Source: Chondrosia reniformis
Taxonomy: Eukaryota; Porifera; Demospongiae; Chondrillida; Chondrillidae
DNA: 64,000 nt
Direction: 5' to 3'
NCBI GenBank assembly: GCA_947172415.1
Contig: OX359197.1
Span: 1,488,001-1,552,000, forward strand
The notes under the pieces were generated by a model. It had not been told where the DNA came from and ran no database searches. It saw nothing but the letters and a program-made list of their open reading frames with translations. This document shows, in pieces, positions 47,801 to 61,700 of the stretch. Each line of letters opens with the position of its first letter. The stretch's first letter is position 1. The position numbers and the translations under genes were made by a program.

Positions 47801-50800
47801 TCAAAGTGAAAACAGCAAAAGGGAGGTCTCTGTGCTTGCCTGAAAATCTAGTACTAAGAGAGTGTTTTATTGTCCAACCTTTATAAGGGACACCTTTAGG
47901 TCTGTAAACTGGAGTTCCTTTAAGTTGACTACCACCCTTAACTGCATTCTTGGATTACATGAAGTAAAGAAGGTAGATTTGGGATTTCTCCCCATTTGAT
48001 AGGACTTTAGTCATCACTTCACAGCCTTTGCACAGGCTTATAACAACTATGTAGCTCCACCTTTCAGTATGTACATACGTACATATTTTATTTAGGAATC
48101 AGCTATTTATACTTTAAGCACTGTACACTATTGCATAATTACATCAGACACTGCCTTTTAAATAGATTACATATACTACAGTGTGTTTAGCTGGTGACTG
48201 CAGTTGAGTCCTTAGTATTCTGGTGCTAATGGTATACTTGTACACTGGAGCAGGTGTAACTTGATATGTTATACTTGATTGCAGATTTCTCCCCAAGTGT
48301 CCAGACCCTCCTGTCACAATGGCGGACCCTAAAGAGATTTTGAGAGCAGGAAAGCTCTTGGCATCTGCGAGGAAGCCCCTAGTCATTATTGGAAAGGGTA
48401 TGTCCATGTACTGTGCACTGTATGGACAGCACTAAATGTTTGTAATGCCTTTTTACTAGCTAAGTGAAGAATACCTGTTGTACAAGCTGTATTATCCCTA
48501 TTACGTATATGAACTAAAGGTTGGCTGTTATTCTATGTACACTTATTATAGTAATGACAATTCCATAACTGTCTCACTTTTGAGTATATCATGATGTTTT
48601 TAGACAATCTATGTACTATGTGACTCTGTATTACAGCACAGGCATGCACAGGCTTGCCCCTACTTGTGGTGTTGCTTAGCAACCTTTATACATTATCTAC
48701 AGGGGCAGCTTATGCTGATGCATCTGAAGAACTGAATCAGTTCATTGCCGCAACTCACATTCCATTTCTCCCCACCCCAATGGGAAAAGGGGTTGTCCCT
48801 GACACCAGTCCCTTCTGCGTGGCAGCTGCTAGATCAAAGTAATGGTTGCACCTGTTTTTTTGTATTTGTAACATCTTACTGAACAGTGTTTATATGGTCA
48901 ATATTGACATGCCAAAGTCAGTTCTGAAATTTAAATCATTTGAGGAATCCTGTATGTTATCAAGTGACATGGTTTTGATCAGCTTCATCAGGAAGGTCAC
49001 TGTTTAATGCCCAACTGACTCTTTTGCATGAATAATCTAATACACCGTTATTCAACATGCTACTTAGCTTTACAGTAAAAGCCTAAAGGGAACTAAACCT
49101 AGTGAGAGATTTAGTTGAAGTTTTCTCCTTCTACTTCTCTTCTTCTCCACTGAGCCAGACAGCTGTTTCTGTGTTTCTGGGAATTCCACCCTTCATCAGT
49201 GACCCTGGGATTTTTGTCTTCTTGATCTTGATCTTTTGTTAGTCTGTCCATGTTTTTTTCTTGATTCACTTTCACTTCCTATAATGACCTCTTTTTCTTG
49301 GTTCACTTACGTACTGTGTGTACAGGGTACTTAAGGAGGCTGATGTCATACTACTGGTTGGGGCACGTTTGAACTGGATCCTACACTTTGGACAGCCCCC
49401 TCGGTTTAACCCTGACAGGAAAGTTATACAAGTAGATATCTGTCCAGAAGAGCTTGGTAATGCGGTACCTGGAGCTGTTATGTTGAATGGTCATATAAAA
49501 GCAGTCATGAATCAGGTAATGCAAAGATGTAATGTTACATTGTAACGGGATTTCTTACAGCTATATATAGTATTTCAGGGCTGCAGGAAAAATTTAATAC
49601 ACCATTTTCCTACATGCTATGCCTATTCTGTAAAAGAGCCTATAGGGGAACTAAACCTGAAGAGCATGCAGAACTTGGGGCCGGGGGGCAAAATGAAAAT
49701 TCTCAAAATTTAGGGGGGCAATGGTGTGAAGGTGTTGAAGCAGTTAGGGGGGTTCATGTGTGAAGTTTTCTGGGGGGATCCCCCCTCTATGCAGTCCTGG
49801 TATTCACAGTGGCAAATATATGGGCAATTATGGGTGGGGAGTGCTCTAGAAGCTGAAGTCCCCATCACTCTGAGTTTGAGTTTGTAGTAGCCATTCTCAA
49901 AGTTTTGCAAGATATATGTACTAGCCAACCCATCTCACATCCTATCTCCTATTTAACTTATCCCCCCCCTACAATGACGACAATGTACATTTTAATGGTT
50001 AAACTAATCAATCTGATTATGTAATATGTGGCACAATACCACAAGGGGAAGCACCTTTTGTGAATCAATCAAGGAAAACAGTCACTGAACTATAATTGCA
50101 CACCACCACATGTCTCCACTTATATTAGTAACATACCACATATACTGTAGATGGCCTCATTCAAACTACATATATAGTGGTGATAAGGACAGACTGGTAA
50201 TCAGAGATCCCCTTATGATAGAAATAATCACTGACCATTCTCCTCTGTGTATGTCAACTCAGTATATAAAGACTTCAACTATGAATATCTGCAGTTTGCA
50301 TTCAGACTTCAATTTGCCTGACACACAAACTGATTGATGTGTCTTTGTTTGTTTATTATTTAAATTGTGTAGTTGATTGGTGAGCTGAATAAAATGAGGT
50401 TCCAAGGTCTCTCACTGGAGAGTTTTTTCTGGAGGGGTTTGAAGGCTAAAGTTTCTGACAATACAAGAAGCAATAAAGTAATTTTATTCATCTTCCAGTA
50501 GTAACAAAATCTTTGATATAGATATGTGTATGCCTAGAAGGATTTAGAACACAGACCAGAGAGCTGACAAGGCTTCTGATTGAAATCCCCTTAACCAATC
50601 ATCCATATCCATGATTGACTTAATTACCTTAACACACCACAAGAAGCCATACATCTGACCTTTCGGGAAATCTCAGTTCACAGGAAATGTAGCTTGAAAA
50701 CTTATTCCTTTTTCCACAGAATTGTTTCTCATGCCCTAGATAGCTACCTACGTACATATATGGGATGGCTCTGAATGTTGTGTAGAGATTATGGATCTCT

Positions 50801-53270
50801 ACTGTGTACATATGTCCATTTTTCATACTGAATACTGTAATGGTGTTACTAACACAATATATAGCTTTTAAAATAGTTTTTAGGTGATACTTTCTCTTGC
50901 TATCATGTACTTCTGGTTAAGATATTGTGTAGGGAGACTAGTGTCTCCTCATGCTACACTGCCTACACCTACTTTGCTAATATCTTAAGATATAGGCTCT
51001 ATCATTGAAATGAAATGAACACCAGTCATTTGAAAGCATGCCCTTATTAGGATGTCTACGTGTGCTAATCTATTTTATAAGTTTCCATTTCTACTATTAA
51101 AGTTGTGTTTGAATTTAAAGCCACAATCTACTTACGTATATAGGAGATGATGAAGGATCGTTCGGTTCCAATGAGTTTTTATACTGCCTATGACATCATG
51201 CTCGGCCATTTTCCAGATGATGCAATCATTATCAATGAGGGGTCTAGCACAATGGACATTGGTAGAACTGTAATGCCCAATACACTACCCAAACACAGGT
51301 ATACAAGTATGTGCATTGATATACCTAACCACAAGTATTATCAACCACAAGGAAGCCATTAGACTGTCACTCTAACCTGTAAACTCTCCAAGAGTTCTAT
51401 ATCATCCTCATAATGACCCACAAGTCTACCTCATCAGTAATATAATTATAGTCTTAGCCACTCTTTGTTAAGCACACACAAGTACTTCAACGTCCAATTT
51501 CATAATACATTGATTCGAAGAAAAGTGAAAATAATGTAGCCATAGCTACATCTATTACATAAAAAGTTAAGAAGATACGTAAAAGGAAGATAATCCTCTT
51601 CCAAAGCTCTTTTTGTGTGCTTTAGCCAATAGTGGCTCAATTTCCTGTTCCAAATGTACTACTTCAGTTCCACTCTCACCTTATTACTCCAATCAGCTGA
51701 TTCAGTAATTAGAGACATGTACTCTGTCACTGAGCTACCATTACCACAGCAATGCTCCATTCCTCATTACAATATATGTAATTAATAATTATTTGTATGT
51801 ATATGTAGTCAGCATGTGATCTGGTAATATCTACTGTATAATGTGGTAGATATTGAACCCGCTAATGGTTATCTCAATTAGACTGGATGCGGGTACCTTT
51901 GCTACAATGGGTCTTGGAGTTGGGTATGCCATAGCTGCCTGCTTGGTGTCCAAAAATGCAAGCAGCAGAGTGGGCGGGCCTTTTCCAAAGGGGCGTGTCA
52001 TTTCAGTTCAGGGAGACAGTGCCTTTGGGTTTTCAGCAATGGAGCTGGAGACGGCTAGCAGGTATTGGAGAAAAATGACCTAAGATATAGTTACATACGT
52101 ACCTCCATACTCTATCACCCTACATACATATATATGTATGTGTCCAAACCATCTAAGTCAATATATCATGAGAGAGTATAGTCTTTTCTATATGTATATA
52201 TGTATATGTGCAATTAGCAACTCCAGGAGACACGTAAGGAGCAAATTAAGTACTTAGCTTGTTCATTCTGGTCTGTATTTTATATAATCCTAATTGACAT
52301 ACAATATACACACATATACATTAATACATTTGATTATCATTATTGGAATATATATAAATGTTGTATAATCATTATATGAACTACGTATATGTTGCATTCA
52401 TTTAATTTGTTTGTTTCTATTAATGTCTAGTCTGGCAGGAACTGTAGAGTATCTAAACATATTCATTACTACTGCAGTTGTGTACTTTAAACAAGAATTC
52501 TAATCTTTGCAACCTTCACTTAGAATAATAAATGCTCTGTTAAAGGTTCTAAATTTACATACACCTAAAAATTCATGATAATATAAAATGTATTTTATTT
52601 CTAAAGGTACAACCTTCCTATAATATTCATTGTCCTGAATAACAATGGTATATACATGGGACTGACCAAAAAGCAAGTTGACAGTCTGTTATCTGGCAAC
52701 GCTGATCCTACACTAGTGTAAGTGAAAGGGACTGAATTTAATCATGAATGTTAAAAGTACCCTCTGCATTTGAATAATTAAATACATTTCCAATATTTTG
52801 GCTTTATTTACCTATGTCTGTATACAGATTACCAGCTACCTATCTTGGCCATGAAGTTAGGTATGATAAAATGGCTACTGCTTTCAAAGGGGTAAAGTCT
52901 CTGTTTGCGAATAGCCCCGCCTCCCTTGATAAGGCAATGAAAACAGCTTTAAATTACACCAGTGGACCTGTTCTCGTTAACGTGATTATCAATCCTGCCT
53001 CTCAGAGGAAGCCTCAAGTGAGATGATACAGCAGGCTTTAACTATCTTTGGGATGGTACATCCTTTGACTTTTGAACGTTTAACTACATTCATAAATGTC
53101 ACATGATGTCACATGATGTGTGTACTCATGTGCATGTACATACTGTATGTGTATGCAGTAGCAATAGATAGCTGTCTAATAAATACCATTCACCTTATTC
53201 TATGTGTATATACTCATATTCTTTATTGTATACACAGGAATACGATTGGCTGACAAAATCAAAGCTATAA
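44802..53270 (+). CDS. HACL1: 2-hydroxyacyl-CoA lyase (peroxisomal, ThDP-dependent)
   Basis: Fifteen exons: 44802-44948, 45190-45230, 45577-45657, 46137-46209, 46859-46936, 47365-47459, 48285-48397, 48703-48838, 49326-49515, 50373-50477, 51144-51298, 51882-52061, 52607-52717, 52828-53017, 53238-53270. All phases fit and give 575 residues; human HACL1 has 578. It cleaves 2-hydroxyacyl-CoA to formyl-CoA and an aldehyde one carbon shorter in alpha-oxidation of branched or 2-hydroxy fatty acids. Visible: catalytic-type Glu47 in RNEQAASYAA, thiamine diphosphate/Mg site [14 protein letters not shown] followed 20-odd residues later by NNNGIY, and a C-terminus [10 protein letters not shown] whose SKL is a perfect type 1 peroxisome signal. 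The last 10 codons are a separate 33-nt exon; if the last intron is kept, translation stops after two codons and the signal is lost. Confidence 0.96.
46390..46516. repeat. Inverted repeat in a HACL1 intron
   Basis: GTACATTCAGAAGTCTT near 46389-46405 against AAAGACTTCTGAATGTAC near 46499-46516, enclosing about 95 bp. Possibly a small foldback element. Confidence 0.75.
47778..47808. repeat. AATTC pentanucleotide microsatellite
   Basis: Five to six AATTC units in a HACL1 intron; nearby 47190-47290 matches, inverted, the repeat at 27430-27520. Confidence 0.9.
49040..49245 (+). repeat. Dispersed repeat family A, copy 4
   Basis: Contains AAGGGAACTAAACCTAGTGA, CAGACAGCTGTTTCTG, TTCATCAGTGACCCTGGGA and CTTGATCTTGATCTTTTGTT. 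Ends about 80 bp before the HACL1 exon at 49326. Confidence 0.75.
49575..49800 (+). repeat. Family A fragment followed by family B copy 3
   Basis: TGCCTATTCTGTAAAAGAGC plus GGGGAACTAAACCTGAAGAG (family A head, also at 43655-43720) runs straight into GCAGAACTTGGGGCCGGGGG and GTGTTGAAGCAGTT of family B, ending CTATGCAGTCCTG. Confidence 0.75.
51600..51765 (-). repeat. tRNA-derived SINE-like sequence
   Basis: Minus strand reads GGTAATGGTAGCTCAGTGAC then AGAGTAC, a clear Pol III A box, with a poorer B box (GATTGGAGT) about 45 bases on. Its A box is like that at 44103. Lies in a HACL1 intron. Confidence 0.55.
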
Positions 53271-55119
53271 AGTGGCTATGTTTCTAGATTATTAAACTTA
53301 TTGAAATAATAATTTAAGCTAAATAGCTCTTTCATTTTTCATTATTGTTGAACGTAAAATTTCTCTCTTAAATATGTTGCTTATTAATTGTAATTAGTAA
53401 TATTGGATTTATTTATCCCATATATAGGATAGGATTTGATTCTTTGTTTTCTTGTATTTGGTGACCCTAGCCTTTATAGGCTGCTCTACGAAGTATTACA
53501 TATAGCTCCCTTAATTGGTTCAACAATCATTTCAATGTGCGTTAAGCAGTTTACAGTAACTAAAACAGTATATTCCCAGAAAGTGCGGAATAGGAATGAG
53601 AGGAGACTATATCACAATTCAAAAACTGCTAAATATGGTCATCAATGGCCCTCCAGATAAAATTGGTTGAGAATGAGTGGTTTTCTAGGAACCCCAAAAG
53701 CCCATTGAAACCATCTAAAGACAACTATGGGTAATCCATTGTATTGACCAATCAAGCAAGTTAAATCAAATTAGCTGTCAATTAGTAAATCCTACCAATT
53801 TCATTTTACCATTCATTCAGGTTACTGGTGGTAATTTATATATAAAAATAGTTTGTAGTTTGAAACAAGTAAAGTCATGACAGATTCAATGAAATGATAA
53901 ATGCATCAGCAAAGAGAGGCAACTGAGAGGAATAACTGCATGTTTCTTGTATACAAACTTAACAGCAGTTATGTTGTCCATGCTACAATTAAATGTACTA
54001 TATATATGAAAACTTGTTAGTGAATTTGGAAACATTTGAGCATTAGCAACGTTTACACAATATAACTGAAGAAGAACTGTGGACTGAAATGGAATTTGTA
54101 TATCAGTGTTGTGCTGATGTTCACTATATGCATTCATGCACATTATAATTATGCATATTCTTCAAAGTAAGAAAGTTTTTAGATGTAATATATATATTAT
54201 TTCTTTCAGTTAACAGAATCTAGTCAGTTCTATTTATTGGGGTATTTTGATTCTATATATATCCCTAGTTTGCATTCCCACTTATGTTTAATTCTTTTGG
54301 CTTACTTTGTACAGTATACATGGGGCAATATATATATATAGCCCCACACATATATCTATAGTTTGATTATGCATATAATTATGCGGCGTCCAAGAGAGTA
54401 CACTCCCATATATATACTCTCTGATATATAAACGTATAGAAAATATAAACGTACGCGTTCGAATCAGTATAATCTATATTGGCTAGATCCAAACCCGGAA
54501 GCCATCACAAGGCCCTGTACCTAAAAAATTCGCAGCAATAAACTGCAGCTATAGTTTTCTGGGGACCAGCGCGGCGGCACAGATCTATAAGGTAAGGTAT
54601 AGAAAATGTTTAGTATCGTATATACGTGCAGATGATCATGACGAAAGTCTACTAAGACGAACTAAGAAAAACTAAGACGAAATTATTTCATATTGGGTTT
54701 AATTTAAAGATAAATATTCTAAACTATGAAACCGCTAGGGAGATATATATAATAAGCATGAAATAAAAATGCGTGATTAGTCATCGATCGTCTATTACTC
54801 CAGTTAAAAATAAAATCAGCGTTTTAACAATTCTCTATATATAGCCATCGTATGGATGTTTATTATATTTGGCTTGCAATTGCTTATAGGCCTGTAACTG
54901 ACATATTGCCATTGCATACTTTATTTATATATTATACTATAGCTAATACGATCATGCATCTCCCGAAAACTGACAATAACCCTCGTGTATGTATACAAAA
55001 CGACCGTACATATGAACCCGTCTATGCGATCATTTATCTAGTAGTATAGAAGCTGTATAGGCAACCCTTATGCAGTTGAGGGGCACTGGAGAAGGGTGGA
55101 ATTCCCAGACGCATATACC
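53271..55119. other. Intergenic region between HACL1 and chitin synthase
   Basis: ATTAAA-type signal near 53291 may end HACL1. 53430-54450 is AT-rich without recognised exons; a weak CTGAAGAAGAACTGTGGACT-type remnant near 54066 resembles the hammerhead motif but is too decayed. 54540-54593, ending GATCTATAAG before GTAAGG, could be a non-coding first exon of the chitin synthase, whose coding exon has an acceptor-like TTTAATGTAG at 55758. Uncertain. Confidence 0.4.
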
Positions 55120-55490
55120 ATAGGAGTATTTTTTCGCGAGAGACAAATTTTCGCGTACACGCGAAATATTCGTCGTTATTTGGCGGGCTTTGGACGTTCT
55201 CTTCGCTGCTGTAGAACTATATGACACAGCTGCGTTACTTTAAGTCGGTCAACGGCCATCTTCCTGACCCTACCGGTCCACTTTCTGACAATATCCCACC
55301 ACGCGCGATTCGGCAAGTGAACCTAAATGTTTTGTCGGCCGAGAAACGAGATGCCAGTGCGAAGACGCGGATACTCCTTCCGTATATCGTTGGTGATCCA
55401 TTTTGCAATATATAATCCGGGAAAATTTTGCTACAAGGCATTCTACAGGAAATCGCGAAAATAAAATGTCGAGAAAATAAATACTCCTAT
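55120..55490. mobile_element. MITE of about 370 bp upstream of chitin synthase
   Basis: Left end TAGGAGTATTTTTTCGCGAG, right end CGAGAAAATAAATACTCCTA, inverted copies with an inner CGCGAAAAT box repeated. It is richer in CpG than its surroundings and keeps overlapping open frames on both strands, none with gene structure. Confidence 0.75.
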
Positions 55491-55499
55491 ATATGGTAT

Positions 55500-55600
55500 A
55501 TTCAGCTGTCTTGCCCAGTGAAGTAGAAAGAGAAGACTCATGTATCCTCATCCAAAGCGCTCTCACTGTGTTTGGTTCCCTATAGGCCCTTTATTCTAGA
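55500..55600 (-). repeat. Dispersed repeat family A, copy 5 (minus)
   Basis: Minus strand: GGGCCTATAGGGAACCAAAC, GTGAGAGCGCTTTGGATGAG and GATACATGAGTCTTCTC match family A. Confidence 0.65.
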
Positions 55601-55771
55601 ATCGATGTACACCATGCATGTTGAAAAAAATTAAATTCATGCAAGTACGGATGCAATTGTGTTTGGGTGATATGCACCATCAAATACATTAGATCATATT
55701 ATATGTTTTTATGTGCATATATGCCAAGTATAATACTCATATCAGTGTGTTTAATGTAGACGCCAGTAATC

Positions 55772-58700
55772 ATGGCAGTTCGTAAGCGTATAATTGATTC
55801 AGAACTGCATTCAGTGACGATAAATGACGAGGAACAACCAATTAACAGACTCCTGGAAGAAGACTTTATGGATCAACCCATGGACAACCCTTTGCTGGCT
55901 GATTCCCTGAAGGATGATGAATATACATGCTCTTTCTGTGGCGCCCTTTACAACCTCTGTGTAAGACTCCTAGCCCTGTGGCCAAGCTACTCCAAGAATT
56001 GTCTTCTGCTCCTCTTAAAGATTGTTATAGTAGCATTTACCTTCATTATGGTCCTAGGACTTGGGGTCATGACCAAATTGAGTATCTTCGGGATAGCTGG
56101 ACATTTGGCTCCTCTGACGTATAACATATCACAACAAAAGCACAATGTTAATCTTACTCTTGGCACTCAGCAATCAGTAGCTTTTGTTCAGCTACTGCTG
56201 CTATTGGAGATACCACAAATCATCACTATACTTTGGACCTTCATTAAAGGTGTGATTGGAAAATCTAATAAACACTATCCATGGCCCTATCCAATGGCTC
56301 TTATTTTGGTTAGTGAGTTGATATAACCTTATATATACAGTAAAAGCATTGCAGCTATATAGGTACATATAAAATTGTGTGCATCCAACCACCTAATTAT
56401 ATGGAGAATTCTATATAAAAGGTTATAGCCCAGATGTTGTTACTATAATACATGTATGTAAGTTTATAATAGACAAAATATAATTAATCCGAGGTGGAGT
56501 ACAATGTGCCATTTTGTAACTGGCTGATAATTAATGGTTAATTCACTGGCTAGCACCCATGCACTTTTGCCAACCAGTTATTAATTATATTGAAATGAAA
56601 AATGAAATGAAGCATAAAACTATAATAAATGTATATTTTAGGAGTTAAATTCTGTGTTCTGAACAAACATCCATTTTCTAAGATCCTGATATAGGAAAAC
56701 ATAAACCTATCATGGACTGTCATCCTTATTTTTTAATTATATATATAAACATGTAGGGAGGAGTCATGTCTGTCATGGAAGCTGCTGTCATATCTGCTTT
56801 TACTATCATAGTCGCTAGCCAAGCCGGTGCTGTTGCAATTGTACTAAGCTCAGGAATCTTTGTCTGTGGCTGCACACCGACATTACTATGTTGTGGGTTT
56901 GACAAAATGTGCAGGCCTGTTAATAACGAATTTTGTAGAGGATCAATAGTTCGGCTTTACATAGCTCTAGGCACATTATTTCAGCTCCTGGGAATTTCCC
57001 TACTTACATTCCCACTTTCATATTCTCTGGCCGAGGGGTATATGAGCAAGGAGAGCTTGCCTCAGTACATTGCCCTCGTAACTGTACTAATGATACCTTT
57101 ATGCATGATTGTACTGTCCTGCCTCTGGACACCTCTGATGCAAATGTTGACATATGAAAGTAAAGGAAATTTTGATGAAGTAAGCAAAATACGGAAACAG
57201 CCAAAGTTTTGGGGAACCTACAAAGGAGGTGAGTGTATAATGTAATATATATGTGTAAAATTGATAGATTTTTATACATCACACTGGTGTGCTAAATATA
57301 ACTATATTCTATGTCTGAAAATCATCCAAAAACTGCTGTGTGCCTGTATCATGAATCTAAATTGAAAGAAATTTCAACAATCTCAATTCAGATCCCTTTC
57401 TATTCAAAGTTTAGATACATATCCAGAGTGACTCAAATATATGTCATGCATAATTTGAAAATGCATGTGTTCATATGCACTACCGACATAATGTAGTGAC
57501 AAAATTCATATATTTTTTCAGCCTAAAGACATATACAATATAACCTATTCTATAATTAATATTCATGCATACATATTATGCATTATGTCTATATACTTTT
57601 TATTTTTTATTTAATAGATTTCATCTATGCCATCATTAGAGCAATACTAATTCCTTTCTTTTGTTTTGCATGGGCAAGACTAATTCACATATATCCTGAC
57701 ATAATAGCTGGTTGTCTGCTACCAAATTGGATATCGGCATGGTTCAGCACTAGCCTCTTCATTGTAGCATTGACTGGGATCTTGATAAATGGTTACATTT
57801 TTTCATTTTTTGGGTTGCTGACATTTTACAGATTCTGGACCTTTCTGGTGCCTCTTTTGCTGGTTCCTTATATAGCAGTTGGCTTTTTTTGGATCTTTCA
57901 CTCAGTTAAACCGAATGCCTTATCATTAAGCTATGAACCTTCATTTCAGCTAGTGGGTCTAGTAGAGAAATATGAGTATGTGGGTCACTATTACATCCCA
58001 ACATTGGTTATTGGTGGGTTCTTATTGTTTCTTGGCCAAATACTTTCTGTAAGCTTGGTGCGTTGGATGAAATTGTCACTTCCATATGGGAAAGAGAATT
58101 TTCTGTTTTTGTCCAACCGTTTTGATGCTGTCTTTATGGAGAGCAGTTTGCTTCTGAATCACATTTCTGGTGTATTCGCTAACAGAGGTTTTCTACATAA
58201 GAAAAAAGGGGATTTCTCAAAATTGTATATTTGTACTACCATGTACCAAGAGTCAATTGATGAAATGAAAAAATACTTGTATTCTCTTAAAAATGTTGCA
58301 AAAACTATGCCTAATTGCGATCAACTTTGTGAGGCACACATTTTCTTTGATAGTGCAGTTAATGGAGAAGAAATTGGCCCCTATGCTTTGGACCTGATGA
58401 GTTTAGTGTTAAAGGATGTACCTGACTTGAGGAAGTACTCCGCACCTTATGGTATGCAGTTTCAAGGGCATTTGGAGAACACTCTTCGTTTAACAATACA
58501 CCTGAAAGATTCTTTCAAGGCCAGATTAGGAAGAAGGTGGAGTAAGGTAATGTATATGGATTATGTTGTAAGATCTGCACCAGAGAACCCTAAGAGTACA
58601 TTTATCCTAGCAACTGATGCAGATGTTGAGTTTGACTTTAAAGCCATAAAGGCCTTGATGAACGTTGTTCTGTACAAGGATGATGTAGCCGCAGCAAGTG

Positions 58701-61700
58701 GGAGAATCTGTCCTACTGGTTCTGGACCTCTAGTTTGGTATCAACAATTTGAGAATTCGTTAGTTTACTGGTTCCAGAAAGTAGCAGAACAAATAATTGG
58801 ATGTGTTCTCTCTTCCCCTGGGCAGTTTAGTGTGTATAGGGTGAAGGCTTTGCAGGAAGTTTTGAGAGAGTACAAAACGGAGGCTATAACAGCAAAGGGG
58901 TATCTAATGAAAGATTTAGGAGAAGACAGATGGCTCTCCAGCCTGTTCATTAAAAAGGGATGGCTACTGGAATACACAGATCTTGCCTACATAAAGACAA
59001 CTTGCCCTGACTTGTACACCCATTTTATCCTGCAAAGGAGGCGATGGATCTCCTCTACTTTTATAAGCCTTAATACATTCTTGATTAATTATTGTCAATA
59101 TCTGAAAAGTAACAAATCCATTAATATTGTTTTCTATATTTATCAATCGGCCATTTTTCTGCTTTTTTCAATCCTCCCGGGTACTATAATACTGTTTTTA
59201 TCTTCAGCAATCCTTGGTACAGATGCAGAGATATTGGGAATTATTTTGGGAATTATTGTCATTTTATATGGCCTCATTTGCATGACTTGCAGTGAGCGTT
59301 GCCAGATCTATGTAGGAATATCACTGGCACTGCTTATTAGTATTTTGATGAGCGTTGCTGTTGGTCTTGTGACTCATGCAGGTGTCAGTAGCCTAGATGA
59401 CTTGGTCAGGCACACTACCTCTGGTCCAACAGTGACTGTCAATGCTTTGTTTTTGGGTCTCTTTGTTGTAAGCATTTCGATTGCGATTGGCTTGCAATGG
59501 AAGTTCATAGCTTTTTGGCAGATAATCTGGTTCATTATTGGCCTACCTGGTGTTTACCTGATCCTCTTCACTTACACCATATGCAACCTGAACAGAGTCA
59601 CATGGGGGTCTAGAAAGGGAATAGAAATTAGTTATCCAAAGCTCTCCAGTTTAATCAAGTTCTTCAAACCATTCAAGTCCATGTTCATCCTAATATTGTC
59701 AAAATTAGGGAAAAAAGGTACATTTTCATGATCAAATGATAGTTTTGAAATTTTATCAGGAAATGCATATATGTACATACATATAATATATATACACCTA
59801 TACTGTATAAAAAGGTCAAACTCTACCTATTTAATATTATGGTGTTGATATTAATGTACAGCTGCAAAGTGTGTTCTATACATTTAAACATATAAATTAT
59901 ATACATTTCCTTATATAGTTGCAAAGGAAGAATTGACATCGGGTTTGTCAATTGTTGAAAGTATGCTTCCTGAAGTTGAGGAAGAAGAACTAGATATTGA
60001 TTTTGATGATTTAGAGTTGTTAGAATGGCTGAAGGATGGAGATGAATGGAAGGTGAAGTATATTTATCTATACATTGTTGCAGTACATACCCAAGTACTA
60101 TTGCAGTATATACACACCCACATTGTAGTATATATATATTTATACACGTCCATAACATACTCCTAATAGACTGTGCAACATGTACTTTATTATTAATGTT
60201 TAGGTAGTCATTGAAAAGTTTAAGAAGAATGGATACACAAAACTGCACTATATTAAACATATGGATCGCATGGTATGGAGGCCAATGTATATATAAGTAT
60301 AATTTGAAGTAGTTGATAATATGTGATCTAAATGACTTTCTTTATAAATAATAAAGTGAAGTACGTAATTTTGTATGCAAGGTGTGACACTGATGGTTAT
60401 CTGTGTAGGACTTGACAGCAATTGGAATATCAGGTGGACACTTGGCAGAGCTTGAAAGAAGAATAATGAAACTTAACATTGATCTAGCTGAAAATGAAAG
60501 ATGGAGAAGCGGAAAGAGAACCATTGATAGTCAGTTAAGTGTAGCTAAGTGATATTTTATCATTATTAAGATCATCATTAAATTTTACTTGATTAAGTAT
60601 GCACGTTCACCATATAAAGTTCCATATATAGTTAATAACTTGCATGACCTATTCTTACTTGGCTATATTATATATATTTAGAATACAGTAGGAGACTTTC
60701 TTCAAAGGTTTTACCTGGAAGAGTTTGAGGATTGCCTTAAAAGTGAGGGTTACTTTTCCAAGAGCCCTGTTTCTGACTTGTATATTATCGATGAAATTGA
60801 ACTAAAAAGAATGGGCATCACCAAGAGAGGTTTGTCATTATAGATCCTATATACTGCTGATTACATGAACATTACACTAGTGCATACACTAGTGCTATTA
60901 TATATGTTGAGTATCATAATTTATTGATAATGAAGATTGACAAGGCTGATGAAGACCTCCGGGTTGAAACGTTCAATTTGGTTTTAAATACAATTGTTGC
61001 TGAGTCTCAATAAATTAGGATACTTATTATGAACACAACAAAACCCTTATCACTTCATTGACAGCTATTATGTTATATCGCTATTTATACTCTTTGCAGA
61101 ACCCAATCCTGACTTATGTATAATATATTTACGTATATTGATCTGAATTTTTATCTGTAGCATGTATATACCCAATTTCCATGGCAAAGAACTGATAATG
61201 GGGGCCCGGAGGGTATCTAACATATACAGTGTGAATTGCTGATTAATAGGATATACGACGTTAAAAATTTATACAGAGAGAGAAATAATTCTTAAATATT
61301 CATTCTTTTAGTACGTATATATCAATGGACCAGTTCTTAAGTTACCGAATCAATCACACACATTCCTTCACCTTTTTATAAGTCATTAATATCCTGGTCA
61401 GCCTGAATGCCAAACCATTGTATGGCTATGGCATATATATAATCATTAAATATGTATGTGTGTGCATGTAATATGTATTATCTTTTCTTCTTCACTTATG
61501 TATAGCTCATGTGAGGCAGTTTCTTTACGGAATCAAAATGCTCACAAACCCACAAGATAGTAAGGAAGCACCAACACTGATATATAGCCATTGCTAGGCA
61601 GGCTGGATTGTGTGCACCTGCATATAATATATTCTGTGGGGATGTATGTGTGATCAAAGGTAAAATGTTCCCTATATAAATAAAACATAGAAGTGGCAGA

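Noticed and set aside
54066..54100. Hammerhead-like remnant (CTGAAGAAGAACTGTGGACT)
   Set aside because: Stem II does not pair and the GAA box is shifted; could be chance.
55235..55566. Overlapping 64-98 codon frames as a gene
   Set aside because: They lie within a MITE with matching inverted ends and have no splice or family support.
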